A stretch of 64,000 bases of DNA from DASPOF01 sp035626155. Its GTDB lineage: Bacteria; Desulfobacterota; Binatia; Binatales; Binataceae. The stretch spans positions 1 to 64,000 of the forward strand of contig DASPOF010000070.1 in assembly GCA_035626155.1 (NCBI GenBank), given 5' to 3'. The translations under genes and the position numbers were made by a program. Under the pieces are notes generated by a model. The model was not told the DNA's origin. It worked only from the letters and a program-made list of their open reading frames with translations, and ran no database searches. Positions 26,292 through 34,693 of this stretch are shown here, one piece after another (the stretch's first letter is position 1; each line of letters opens with the position of its first letter).

Positions 26292-27494
26292 TCAGTTTTT
26301 CCTCACCGCCTCCTCGGCGGCTATGCGTTCGATGGATTCGGCGCCGTAGCGCGGGAATAGCTCCACCATCCGTTTGAATCGCGCGAACAGGTAATTCGAG
26401 TCGTGCGGACCGGGCGATGCCTCCGGATGGTACTGCACTGAGAAAAAAGGGACGCCGCGCCCGCGCAATCCCTCGACGGTTCGATCGTTCAGATTGAGAT
26501 GAGATAGGTCGGCCCGCTCCTTGACCGACTCGGCCTCCACCGCGAAGCCGTGATTCTGCGCGGTGATTTCGACCCGCCCGGTGCGAAGATCCATCACCGG
26601 ATGATTCGCGCCGTGATGGCCGAAGTCGAGCTTGTAGGTGCGTCCGCCCAGCGCGAGACCGAGAATCTGGTGGCCGAGGCAAATCCCGAAAATTGGCTTG
26701 CGCCCCAGCACTCCCGCAACCGCGTTGTACGCATACGGAAGCGCCGCCGGGTCCGCCGGGCCGTTGGAGAGGAAAATGCCGTCGGGCTGGTGCGAGAGGA
26801 TCTGCTCCGCAGTCGACGATGCGGGCAGCACGCGCACTCTGAAGCCGGTCGATACGAGCCGGCGCAATATGTTGAGCTTGATCCCGTAATCCAGCGCGAC
26901 GACCAACGGCGCATCGCGAAGTTCGCCGCGCCCGCGACGGGCATAGCCCCGGCCCAACTCCCATCCGCCGATTTCCCAATCGTACGGCTCGGCGCAGGTG
27001 ACTTCCTTGACGAGATCGCGTCCAACGAGCCCTGGCGATGCTTTCGCTTTGCGCACCAGCGCGTCGCTGTCGAGGTCGGTGCTGGAGATGACCGCCTCCT
27101 GCGCGCCGTGAGTGCGGATATGGCGGACCAGCGCGCGTGTGTCGATTCCTTCGATCCCGACGATGCCCGCCTGAGCGAGATATTCCCCCAGCGGCATCTC
27201 GGAGCGCCAGTTCGACGGACGCTGCCAGCATTCCTTGACGATGAAGCCATCGACGTAGACGCGCCGCGATTCGACGTCCTCGCGGTTCACGCCGACATTT
27301 CCGATTTCGGGATACGTCATGCAGACGAGCTGGCCCTTGTAGGACGGGTCGGTGAGAATTTCCTGGTATCCGGTCATCGCGGTGTTGAACACGACCTCGC
27401 CGACCGTCTCGCCGATCGCGCCAAAGGCGCGCCCTCGGAAGACGCGCCCATCGGCAAGGGCGAGAATCGCGTCGCGTCGTGCGCCCGTACTCAT
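26292..27494 (-). CDS. carA: Carbamoyl-phosphate synthase small subunit (glutaminase)
   Basis: A 400-residue glutamine amidotransferase subunit that passes ammonia to CarB. The N-terminal CPSase domain holds V-V-F-N-T-A-M-T-G-Y-Q-E-I and Q-L-V-C-M-T-Y-P. The class I GATase domain starts near residue 190 with the nucleophile in F-G-I-C-L-G-H-Q and the His/Glu pair in Q-Y-H-P-E-A-S-P-G-P-H-D. The start codon overlaps the pyrC stop by four bases (ATGA), so translation is coupled. Confidence 0.96.
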   Translation of the reverse strand: MSTGARRDAILALADGRVFRGRAFGAIGETVGEVVFNTAMTGYQEILTDPSYKGQLVCMTYPEIGNVGVNREDVESRRVYVDGFIVKECWQRPSNWRSEMPLGEYLAQAGIVGIEGIDTRALVRHIRTHGAQEAVISSTDLDSDALVRKAKASPGLVGRDLVKEVTCAEPYDWEIGGWELGRGYARRGRGELRDAPLVVALDYGIKLNILRRLVSTGFRVRVLPASSTAEQILSHQPDGIFLSNGPADPAALPYAYNAVAGVLGRKPIFGICLGHQILGLALGGRTYKLDFGHHGANHPVMDLRTGRVEITAQNHGFAVEAESVKERADLSHLNLNDRTVEGLRGRGVPFFSVQYHPEASPGPHDSNYLFARFKRMVELFPRYGAESIERIAAEEAVRKN

Positions 27495-28858
27495 CGCAGT
27501 TCACCTCGCCGTCCGTCGAACACGATCTCACCGCCGACGATGGTCATCACCGCCCTCCCCTTAAGCCGCATCCCCGCGAACGGCGTATTGCGGCTGCGCG
27601 ACAGGAATCGCTCCGGCTCCACCGTCCATTCGAGATTCGGGTCAACCACCGTAATGTCCGCGGGCGCTTCCACGGCCAGCGTGCCAGCCTCGAGCCTGAG
27701 CAGCGCTGCGGGATTTACCGACATGAGTTCGACCAATCGCCCCGCGCCAATCAAACCACAATGCACGAGGCCGAGCGCAAGGCCAAGGGCGGTCTCCAAC
27801 CCCACGACGCCGTTGGCCGATTGCGCGAATATCGCCGCGACATCGGGCGCGAGCCGCTCGGCGTCGCGCGCGGGATTGAAGTACCCGGCCAGGGCATCGA
27901 GGCGCTTCGATGCGGGGTCGTGCGGCGCGTGATCGGTCGCAATCATATCGATGCCGCCGTGGCCGATTGCATCGCGGAGCGCATCCACGTCATCGCGGCT
28001 TCGAAGCGGCGGGTTCATCTTCGCGTTCGGGCCCCATCGCAGCGCCGCGCTCTCATCGAGCGCAAAGTGATGCGGCGTTACTTCGCACGTGACGCGCGCG
28101 CCGCGCTTGCGCGCAGCCGCAACCAACTCGACCGACTCGCGCGTCGAGACATGCGCGATGTGGACCGCGGCTTCGGTTCCGATCGCAAGCGAGAGATCGC
28201 GCCTCACCCGCTCCGACTCGGCAGGCCCACTGTAACCGTGAACGCCGAGGCGCTCGGCGACGGCGCCCGCGTTGACCGCGCCTTCGTCCGAGAGCGAGCG
28301 CTCTTCCTCATGGAGTGAGATCGCGAAGCCCAGTTGGTTGATTTCATCCATCGCGCGCGACAGAACCGCGGCGTCATCTACCGGGATGCCGTCGTCCGAG
28401 AACAGGCGCGCCCCCGCCGCGGCCATCGCGGCATAATCGACCGTCTCGGCTCCGCTAAGCCCTCGCGTTACCGCCGAGACCGGAACCAGCCGCGTGGAGC
28501 GCGCCTCAGCGGCGCGTTCGAGCATGTACCGGGTAATCTCGCGCGTGTCGTTCACGGGCGACGTGTTCGCCATCGCGGCAACGGTGGTAAAGCCGCCCGC
28601 CGCTGCGGCGCGCAGGCCGCTCGCGATGGTCTCCTTCTGGGGGAAGCCCGGATCGCGCAGATGGACGTGCGGATCGATTAGTCCCGGCAGCACCCACCAT
28701 CCGGTCGCATCGATGACCGCCGCCCCATCGCCGCCGCGCAGCGACCCGGGGCGATCGACGGCTTCGATCTTTCCGTCGACCACCAGGACATCCGATGCGG
28801 CGTCGATTCCTGATGCGGGATCGACCACGCGGCCGGCCTTCAACAAAAGCGGTCTCAT
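27491..28858 (-). CDS. pyrC: Dihydroorotase
   Basis: A 455-residue zinc amidohydrolase that closes carbamoyl-aspartate to dihydroorotate, the third step of pyrimidine synthesis. The metal-binding opening D-P-H-V-H-L-R-D-P-G lies near residue 63, followed by K-E-T-I-A-S-G and M-A-N-T-S-P-V. The second half has S-D-D-G-I-P-V, a metal His region H-V-S-T-R-E-S-V-E and D-H-A-P-H. This is the longer class I (Bacillus-type) enzyme rather than the 345-residue E. coli form. Start at 28858 overlaps the pyrB stop by four bases and its own stop overlaps the carA start in the same way. Confidence 0.95.
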   Translation of the reverse strand: MRPLLLKAGRVVDPASGIDAASDVLVVDGKIEAVDRPGSLRGGDGAAVIDATGWWVLPGLIDPHVHLRDPGFPQKETIASGLRAAAAGGFTTVAAMANTSPVNDTREITRYMLERAAEARSTRLVPVSAVTRGLSGAETVDYAAMAAAGARLFSDDGIPVDDAAVLSRAMDEINQLGFAISLHEEERSLSDEGAVNAGAVAERLGVHGYSGPAESERVRRDLSLAIGTEAAVHIAHVSTRESVELVAAARKRGARVTCEVTPHHFALDESAALRWGPNAKMNPPLRSRDDVDALRDAIGHGGIDMIATDHAPHDPASKRLDALAGYFNPARDAERLAPDVAAIFAQSANGVVGLETALGLALGLVHCGLIGAGRLVELMSVNPAALLRLEAGTLAVEAPADITVVDPNLEWTVEPERFLSRSRNTPFAGMRLKGRAVMTIVGGEIVFDGRRGELR

Positions 28859-30801
28859 CCCGCATGCTCCGGCGCCTTGAGCGGCTCGACCATCGAGTAA
28901 ATCGTCGCGCGGTCGTGCGCCTTGCGCCTGGCATCCGGCGCGGGCGGCTCCAGGCGCACCTGGACGCGCTCGAAGCGGGAGGTCGGGATGTTCTTGCCGA
29001 CGTAGTTGGCGCGAATCGGAACGGCGCGATGGCCGCGGTCGATCAGCACCGCGAGCTTGACCGCGGCCGGCCGTCCATGGCGCCAGATGGTCGCCATCGC
29101 CCGCTGCACCGTCCATCCGCTGTTGATCACGTCGTCCACGAGCACGATCGTACGACCCTCGGCATCGAACTTCTCGGCGCCGTCGAGCGGATGAACCGTC
29201 TCGGCCGGTCCGTAGATGTCGACCGCAGCGCTCGGCAGCCGCACGCCGGAGCCCGCCTCGATCAGGTCGCGGATCCGCATCGCCAGTTGCGCGCCGCGAC
29301 TCACGACGCCCACGATCGACACGCCCGCCAAATCCGGCAGGTCCGCGGTAATTTGCGCGGCGAGCGACTCGACCGCGTGCGCAATTTCATCGGCGTCCAT
29401 GACCTCGCGCTGCGGGCCGCGCTTGTAAGGCTCGAAGCCGTTCTCCTCGGCCTGTTTGACGTTCTCGAACACGGCAAGCGAGCCTTCATCGATCCACTGG
29501 CGGACGTAACCGTAGAGGCTCTCGTCGTACGCGTAATAGCGATGGGACCGGACGTGCCCGACGAACTCGGCGCGAAGCTCCCGCTCGCAGAAGTCGCATC
29601 GGAGCCGAAACTCGGCGCGCGTGACGGTCGGAGCCAGAGTGAAGCGGGGATGCAGGTAGGCGCCCTCGAAACGCGTGATGCAATTCGAGTTTGCGCATCG
29701 AGGGGACGGCTCGGCCTTGAATCGAATCGCCTCGCCTGTTGGAGCGCGGGGCGAGCGCCGCTCGCCTGCCTGTTCGATCATTCGGGCAATCAGCGCCATC
29801 CTGACCGGTACGCCGGCCGCGGCCTGCTCGAAGTACACGGCGCGCGGGTCGGTGTCGAGTTCGTATGCGAGTTCGCTGGTGCGCGGCAGCGGATGCATGA
29901 CGACGGCTTCCTGCGTGCGATGCGTCCTCAGCGCGCGCGCATCGAAGTGGACGTACTCGGCGGGCTTCATTTCCTGGCCCGACAGCCGCTCCTTCTGAAG
30001 CCGCGTCACGTAGAACGCATCGAGGGCCGCCGGCGGCTCTTTGGTGGGAAGTTTGTCGATTTGGACCTCACCGGTGAACAGCGCCATCTGGTGCGGCGCG
30101 CTCGGCGTCAGGTACAGCGCGTCGAGACCGCCGGCCAGCGACTTGAGTTCATCGATCGTCACGGTCGAAAAGCTGTAGTTGCGCTCCGCGGCCAGGCGCT
30201 CGAGCACGTAATCGGGCACATCCATCCCGCTGGTCGGGACGGCGACGATGTTCGCGCCGAAGCGCGCGAGCGCATAGATCAGCGAATGCACGGTGCGGCC
30301 GAACTTGAGATCGCCGCACAGCGCCACCGTCAGTCCCTTGAGCCTGCCCTTCTTGCGGCGCAGCACGTAGAGGTCGCAAAGCGTTTGCGTGGGATGTTCG
30401 CGGCTGCCGTCGCCGGCGTTGATGATCGGGCACGGCGCGTACTCGGCGGCTACGCGCGCGGCGCCGTCGTGCGGATGGCGAAGCACGATCAGGTCGGCGT
30501 ACCCGGAGACCACGCGGACCGTGTCGGCGAGACTTTCTCCCTTGGCGGCGGAGCTGGCCTGCATGTCGGCGGAGCTGATCACCGCGCCGCCCAGCCGATG
30601 CATCGCGGACTCGAAGCTCAGGCGCGTGCGCGTCGATGGTTCGTAGAAGAGCGTCGCCATGATGAGGCCGCTTGCCAGTGAAACACTCTCGCCGCGCCCG
30701 AGCGCCTCGGAGAACTGGTCGGCGAGCGCGAAGATGCGCTCGATTTCGGGGATCGCAAGATCCTCGATCGAGACGATGTCCGATTTTGGAACCCGCGCCA
30801 T
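28855..30801 (-). CDS. pyrB: Fused aspartate carbamoyltransferase, PyrI-type zinc domain and PyrR-like domain
   Basis: A 648-residue three-part protein in one uninterrupted frame. Residues 1-347 are a complete aspartate carbamoyltransferase: S-T-R-T-R (56-60), S-S-A-A-K-G-E (about 83-89), H-P-T-Q-T (136-140), T-R-L-Q-K-E-R (266-272) and M-H-P-L-P-R (302-307). Residues 355-420 carry C369-x4-C374 and C402-x2-C405, as in the C-terminal zinc domain of PyrI, without PyrI's N-terminal nucleotide domain. Residues 465-645 are PyrR-like: V-V-S-R-G-A-Q-L-A, the PRPP loop V-D-D-V-I-N-S-G-W-T (555-564), then D-R-G-H-R-A-V-P-I-R and V-G-K-N-I-P-T-S. PyrB-PyrI fusions are known (Thermotoga); the added PyrR domain is not one I know. 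It should catalyse carbamoyl-aspartate formation and may sense nucleotides or bind RNA. Confidence 0.9.
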   Translation of the reverse strand: MARVPKSDIVSIEDLAIPEIERIFALADQFSEALGRGESVSLASGLIMATLFYEPSTRTRLSFESAMHRLGGAVISSADMQASSAAKGESLADTVRVVSGYADLIVLRHPHDGAARVAAEYAPCPIINAGDGSREHPTQTLCDLYVLRRKKGRLKGLTVALCGDLKFGRTVHSLIYALARFGANIVAVPTSGMDVPDYVLERLAAERNYSFSTVTIDELKSLAGGLDALYLTPSAPHQMALFTGEVQIDKLPTKEPPAALDAFYVTRLQKERLSGQEMKPAEYVHFDARALRTHRTQEAVVMHPLPRTSELAYELDTDPRAVYFEQAAAGVPVRMALIARMIEQAGERRSPRAPTGEAIRFKAEPSPRCANSNCITRFEGAYLHPRFTLAPTVTRAEFRLRCDFCERELRAEFVGHVRSHRYYAYDESLYGYVRQWIDEGSLAVFENVKQAEENGFEPYKRGPQREVMDADEIAHAVESLAAQITADLPDLAGVSIVGVVSRGAQLAMRIRDLIEAGSGVRLPSAAVDIYGPAETVHPLDGAEKFDAEGRTIVLVDDVINSGWTVQRAMATIWRHGRPAAVKLAVLIDRGHRAVPIRANYVGKNIPTSRFERVQVRLEPPAPDARRKAHDRATIYSMVEPLKAPEHAG

Positions 30802-30836
30802 CTCAGTTTTCCGCGCTTATACGACGCGCATCCTGG

Positions 30837-31379
30837 TTACTTGCCGTTTCCGATCACGACCCCGTCGGCGCCGTCGAGCTCCGTAAGACGGACGTAAACG
30901 CGCCGGCCCTGCGGAGCGGCGACGTTCTTGCCCACGAAATCCGCGCGAATAGGGAGTTGATGCTCGCCGCGATCGACGAGCACCGCCAGCTCGATCGACG
31001 CTGCACGCCCGAGGTCCGAGAGCGCATCGAGCGCCGCCCGCACCGTGCGCCCCGTGTAAAGCACGTCGTCCACCAGCACGACGCGCTTGCCGTCGAGAGA
31101 AAACGGGATATTGCGCGCGAGCAGGCGGGGATCGCCAGGCGCGCCTTTGCCGTCGTCGCGGTAGGAGGAGATGTCGAGGGTGCCGACCAACACCGAGCGT
31201 TTCTGGTTGGCGCCAAGCTCGGCGGCAATTCGCTCCGCCAGGTACGCGCCGCGGCGGATTATCCCGACCAGGACGAGGTTTTCGATGCCGCCGTTGCGCT
31301 CCGCGATCTCGTGCGCGATACGCTTCACGGTGCGCCCCACCTGCGCTGCGTCGAGCGCCACCTCCGGTTTCGCGTTCAT
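30837..31379 (-). CDS. pyrR: PyrR, pyr operon regulator/uracil phosphoribosyltransferase
   Basis: A 180-residue phosphoribosyltransferase-fold protein, first gene of the operon. The start at 31379 is chosen because the longer frame would run through the terminator hairpin at 31390-31421. PRPP loop V-L-V-D-D-V-L-Y-T-G-R-T (101-112) and G-I-I-R-R-G-A-Y-L-A are canonical. In the segment that binds RNA in Bacillus PyrR (D-R-G-H-R-E-L-P-I-R), this protein has D-R-G-E-H-Q-L-P-I-R at 136-145, and N-I-P-T-S is replaced by N-V-A-A-P. It may therefore keep UMP/PRPP-linked activity but bind RNA weakly or differently. The pyrB fusion gene starts 36 bases downstream. No ribosome-binding site precedes the ATG. 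Confidence 0.92.
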   Translation of the reverse strand: MNAKPEVALDAAQVGRTVKRIAHEIAERNGGIENLVLVGIIRRGAYLAERIAAELGANQKRSVLVGTLDISSYRDDGKGAPGDPRLLARNIPFSLDGKRVVLVDDVLYTGRTVRAALDALSDLGRAASIELAVLVDRGEHQLPIRADFVGKNVAAPQGRRVYVRLTELDGADGVVIGNGK

Positions 31380-31389
31380 GATTTGGGCG

Positions 31390-31421
31390 AAAAAAAACCC
31401 CGACCGCCGAAGCAGCCGGAG
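31390..31421 (-). terminator. Attenuator terminator upstream of pyrR (UUCG tetraloop)
   Basis: On the - strand a 10-bp stem (31412-31421 with 31398-31407, three G-U pairs) encloses a UUCG loop and is followed at once by eight U residues (31390-31397). It lies ten bases before the pyrR start codon, so termination here would silence the whole pyr-car operon. Confidence 0.8.
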
Positions 31422-31447
31422 TCCGTTATGCAAAAGTCCATTGTTCC

Positions 31448-31481
31448 AACCTTTCCGTCATCCCGTGACGGATTAAAGGTT
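31448..31481 (-). promoter_or_regulatory. 5'-terminal leader hairpin, candidate PyrR-binding site
   Basis: AACCTTT and AAAGGTT form a 7-bp lower stem, an AAT bulge follows on the 5' side, then CCGTCA/TGACGG closes a 5-base CGGGA loop. It begins about where transcription should start. AAUCC agrees with the ARUCC part of the Bacillus PyrR site, but the NGNGAG loop is missing. GGUUGG from its 3' arm could pair with CCGGCU in the terminator stem, giving an antiterminator. Confidence 0.5.
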
Positions 31482-31487
31482 AATTAT

Positions 31488-31516
31488 TTTTTACCGGCCG
31501 GGCCGGACCCGGTCAA
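31488..31516 (-). promoter_or_regulatory. Promoter of the pyrimidine operon
   Basis: TTGACC (31511-31516, 5 of 6 to TTGACA) is separated by 17 bases from TAAAAA (31488-31493, 4 of 6 to TATAAT) on the - strand. It lies in the 105-base leader region between the coiled-coil gene and pyrR, and puts the start of transcription near 31481. Confidence 0.6.
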
Positions 31517-31538
31517 GCGGGGCCGCGGGCGGCGGCCG

Positions 31539-32135
31539 TCAGCCGCGGGCTTTGCGTTCGAGCTTGCGCAGGCGCTGGCCGTGATCGCGCGTCTCGACCG
31601 TGATGCGATCATCGAAGCGGTCGAACTTGCGCGCGAGGTTCTGGACCGCCTTGTTGGTCTTGCCGATCTCGGCGCCGAGCTTCTTTGCGGCAAGCTCGGC
31701 GGCGGAAGCGATTTCGCGCTTGAGGGACTGGGCGGTTTCGGCGGCTGCCTCGCGATCGGCCATTGAGGTTCGCAGCGCGGCTTCCTGAGCGGCTGCCGGC
31801 GCCGGCTCGCGCGCATGCTCGCGCACCGAGGCATCGATTGCGCCCATCTGTTCGCGAAACTCGACGCGCGTCTTGCCAAGCGCCTCGCCCAGCCGCACCA
31901 TCTCCGCGCTCAAATCGGCGCGCAGAGCGGCGATGCCCATGCGATTCTCGGCGATCTGGTCCGAGAGAAACCGTATCTGGCTTCCGACCTCGGCGAATTG
32001 ACCGAACAGCTCCTCGCGCAGCGAGTCGAGCCTCCCGCCGAAACCGGAAACCGCCTCGACCACCAGCTCGAAGCGCGCGCCGAGTTCCTCGAGCAGCGTG
32101 CCGAGCCTTGCCACACCGTCTTCAGCCACCGCCAT
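31539..32135 (-). CDS. Coiled-coil protein of unknown function
   Basis: A 198-residue soluble protein with no signal peptide. Two long amphipathic helical regions are visible: residues 5-100 (L-G-T-L-L-E-E-L-G, L-R-E-E-L-F-G-Q-F-A-E-V-G) and 115-190 (A-A-E-T-A-Q-S-L-K-R-E-I, K-A-V-Q-N-L-A-R-K-F-D), with an Ala/Pro break near residue 110 and a very basic C-terminus. Similar proteins are annotated as hypothetical or MCP-like; I assign no function. It lies nine bases after lepB in the same direction, upstream of the pyr promoter. Confidence 0.6.
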   Translation of the reverse strand: MAVAEDGVARLGTLLEELGARFELVVEAVSGFGGRLDSLREELFGQFAEVGSQIRFLSDQIAENRMGIAALRADLSAEMVRLGEALGKTRVEFREQMGAIDASVREHAREPAPAAAQEAALRTSMADREAAAETAQSLKREIASAAELAAKKLGAEIGKTNKAVQNLARKFDRFDDRITVETRDHGQRLRKLERKARG

Positions 32136-32144
32136 GCTCCTCGC

Positions 32145-32885
32145 CTAGTGGACTACCATGCCAAACCGGCTCCAGCGCACCGGAATCAGGCTCGCGCCGT
32201 CGCTATCCCACGACCAGTAGATGACCAGCGCGCGGCCTTCGATGTCGTTCTGATCGACGAAGCCCCAAAAGCGGCTGTCGTAGCTGCGATCGCGATTATC
32301 GCCCATTACTAAAACCTTCCCCGGCGGCACCGTGACCGGGCCAAAGTTGTCGCGCGGCGAGGTTCCCGACCGCTCGTAGGGCGGCACCTCGAAATGCGCG
32401 TGCGGATCGTCGATCGGCTTGCCATTGACCCATACGACGGCGTTGCGGACCTGAACCAAATCACCAGGGGTTCCAATGACGCGCTTGATAAAGTCCTTGG
32501 TGCGGTCGAGCGGAAAGACCAGCACCACGACGTCGCCGCGTTCGACCGGCTTTAGCCGGAACAGGTAGGTCGGGTGCCGCATGCCCGGGACCTGGAGGTT
32601 CAGGATCGAGTCCGGGATCCGCAGCCCGTAGATCAGCTTGTTGACCAGGATATGGTCGCCCACCAGGAGCGTCGGCTCCATCGAGCCCGACGGGATCTTG
32701 TAGGCCTGGATGAGGAAGGTGCGGATGATGATCGCGAGCACGAGCGCGATCGTGAGCGCCTCGGCATACTCGCGGACTACTGATTTCTGCGCGGCCGGGG
32801 CGCCTTCCGAGCCTTCAGGAGGCGTCTCGGCCGGCGTCTCGAGCATCTCGGGGGGCTTTTCGAGCATGGGAGCGGATTCCGCCAT
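32145..32885 (-). CDS. lepB: Signal peptidase I
   Basis: A 246-residue inner-membrane serine protease (family S26) that removes Sec and Tat signal peptides. The catalytic Ser is S68 in P-S-G-S-M-E-P-T and the general-base Lys is about K134 in D-F-I-K-R-V-I-G; M-G-D-N-R-D-R-S-Y-D-S-R-F-W-G is the conserved box E. One membrane helix lies at about residues 42-60, after an acidic Pro-rich N-terminus. I chose the ATG at 32885, six bases after the lepA stop, as upstream codons belong to lepA in another frame. lepA-lepB linkage is common. Confidence 0.94.
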   Translation of the reverse strand: MAESAPMLEKPPEMLETPAETPPEGSEGAPAAQKSVVREYAEALTIALVLAIIIRTFLIQAYKIPSGSMEPTLLVGDHILVNKLIYGLRIPDSILNLQVPGMRHPTYLFRLKPVERGDVVVLVFPLDRTKDFIKRVIGTPGDLVQVRNAVVWVNGKPIDDPHAHFEVPPYERSGTSPRDNFGPVTVPPGKVLVMGDNRDRSYDSRFWGFVDQNDIEGRALVIYWSWDSDGASLIPVRWSRFGMVVH

Positions 32886-32890
32886 CAGCG

Positions 32891-34693
32891 CTACTCCCCG
32901 ACCCTGAGCAGAGCCAGAAAGGCTTCCTGCGGAATTTCGACTCGACCCACCTGCTTCATCCGCTTCTTGCCTTCCTTCTGCTTCTCGAGGAGCTTGCGCT
33001 TGCGCGTGATATCGCCCCCGTAACACTTCGCCGTAACATTCTTGCGCAGCGGCTTGACCGACTCGCGCGCGATAATCTTGGCGCCAATCGCCGCCTGAAT
33101 CGCCACCTCGAACATCTGGCGCGGAATCAGTTGGCGTAACTTCTCGCACAGCGCGCGGCCCCGTTCGTAGGACTTCTCGCGATGCACGATTATCGAGAGC
33201 GCGTCAACGACCTCGCCGTTGATCCGGATATCCAATTTAACCAGAGGCCCGGCCCTGAAGTCCAGAAACTCATAATCGAGCGATGCATAACCGCGGCTGA
33301 CCGACTTGAGACGATCATAAAAGTCGAACACGATCTCGGCCAGCGGCAATTCGTAGTGCAGAATGACGCGCTTTTCGCCCAGGTAGCGCAGGTCGCGCTG
33401 GAGGCCCCGTCGCTCCTCGCACAGCTTCATGATCGCGCCCAGGTACTCATCGGGGGTGTGAATCGATGCGAGAATGAACGGCTCCTCGATCGCCTCGATC
33501 TGGCCCTCGGGCGGCAGCGCCGCGGGATTATCGACCATGGCGGTCTCGCCCGAAATCATCCGCACCCGGTATGCGACCGTCGGCGCGGTAACGATGAGGT
33601 TGATTCCGAATTCGCGTTCGAGCCTTTCTTGGGCGATATCCATGTGCAGCAGGCCGAGGAATCCCGCGCGAAATCCGAAGCCCAGCGCTTGCGATGACTC
33701 CGGCTCGCAAATCAGGCTCGCGTCGTTGAGCCTGAGCTTCTCGATCGCATCGCGCAGCGCGCCATACTGGTTCGCCTCGGTCGGATAGAGCCCGGCGAAA
33801 ACCATCGGCTTCAATTCCTTGAATCCGGGAAGCGGCTCCGGGGCGGGATGGTCCGCATCGGTGACGGTATCGCCGACGCGCATATCGGCGACCGCCTTGA
33901 TCCCGGAGACGACGAAGCCGACCTCGCCCGGTCCGAGCGATTCGGCCACCCGCTCGTGCGGCGTGAAATGCCCCAGGCGCATCACCTCGCCGGTCTTGCC
34001 GGTCGCCATGAGGAGCACCTTCATGCCGGTCCGAAGCTCGCCGCTGAAGACGCGCACCAGCGCGATCGCGCCGGCGTAGCTGTCGTACCAACTGTCGAAG
34101 ATGAGCGCGCGGAGCGGCTGGCCGGGCGCCGCCCCGGGCGCGGGCACCCGGGCGACGATCGCCTCGAGCACGTCATCGATCCCGATCCCCTCCTTGGCGC
34201 TGGTCAGGATCGCGCCGGCGGCGCTAAGTCCGATTATCTCTTCGATTTGGCGGCGAGTCCGCTCGACGTCCGCGCTTGGAAGATCGATCTTGTTGATGAC
34301 CGGGATAATTTCGAGTCCGTGGTCTAGCGCGAGATAGACGTTGGCGAGCGTCTGCGCCTCCACTCCCTGGCTCGCATCGACCACCAGCAGCGCGCCCTCG
34401 CACGCGACCAGGCTGCGCGAGACCTCGTAGGCGAAATCGACGTGGCCCGGCGTGTCGATCAGGTTGAGGACGTACGTGTTGCCGTCCGCGGCCACGTAGT
34501 TCAGGCGGACCGAGCGAGCCTTGATCGTGATCCCGCGCTCGCGTTCGAGGTCCATCGAGTCGAGGAACTGCTCCTTCTGCTCGCGCTTCGAGATCGCACC
34601 GGTGCGCTCGAGCAATCGATCGGCAAGCGTGGACTTGCCGTGGTCGATATGCGCGATGATGCAGAAGTTGCGAATCGAGGCCGGGTCCGTCAT
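32891..34693 (-). CDS. lepA: Elongation factor 4 (back-translocating GTPase)
   Basis: A 600-residue ribosomal GTPase acting during initiation or stalled elongation. Motifs of the G domain are intact: A-H-I-D-H-G-K-S-T-L near residue 13, R-G-I-T-I-K-A, D-T-P-G-H-V-D-F and N-K-I-D-L-P. The LepA-specific C-terminal domain ends with K-C-Y-G-G-D-I-T-R-K-R-K-L-L-E-K-Q-K-E-G-K-K-R-M-K. Length is normal (E. coli 599). The start at 34693 gives M-T-D-P-A-S-I-R-N-F as in relatives and overlaps the galE stop by four bases. Confidence 0.97.
   Translation of the reverse strand: MTDPASIRNFCIIAHIDHGKSTLADRLLERTGAISKREQKEQFLDSMDLERERGITIKARSVRLNYVAADGNTYVLNLIDTPGHVDFAYEVSRSLVACEGALLVVDASQGVEAQTLANVYLALDHGLEIIPVINKIDLPSADVERTRRQIEEIIGLSAAGAILTSAKEGIGIDDVLEAIVARVPAPGAAPGQPLRALIFDSWYDSYAGAIALVRVFSGELRTGMKVLLMATGKTGEVMRLGHFTPHERVAESLGPGEVGFVVSGIKAVADMRVGDTVTDADHPAPEPLPGFKELKPMVFAGLYPTEANQYGALRDAIEKLRLNDASLICEPESSQALGFGFRAGFLGLLHMDIAQERLEREFGINLIVTAPTVAYRVRMISGETAMVDNPAALPPEGQIEAIEEPFILASIHTPDEYLGAIMKLCEERRGLQRDLRYLGEKRVILHYELPLAEIVFDFYDRLKSVSRGYASLDYEFLDFRAGPLVKLDIRINGEVVDALSIIVHREKSYERGRALCEKLRQLIPRQMFEVAIQAAIGAKIIARESVKPLRKNVTAKCYGGDITRKRKLLEKQKEGKKRMKQVGRVEIPQEAFLALLRVGE

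Noticed and set aside
28795..30681. Long + strand open frame of 628 codons opposite the pyrB fusion gene
   Set aside because: The - strand frame carries all ATCase, zinc and PyrR motifs; this one is its antisense shadow.
31380..31433. N-terminal extension of pyrR
   Set aside because: The extra codons would run through the UUCG terminator and its T-run; the conserved PyrR sequence begins at 31379.
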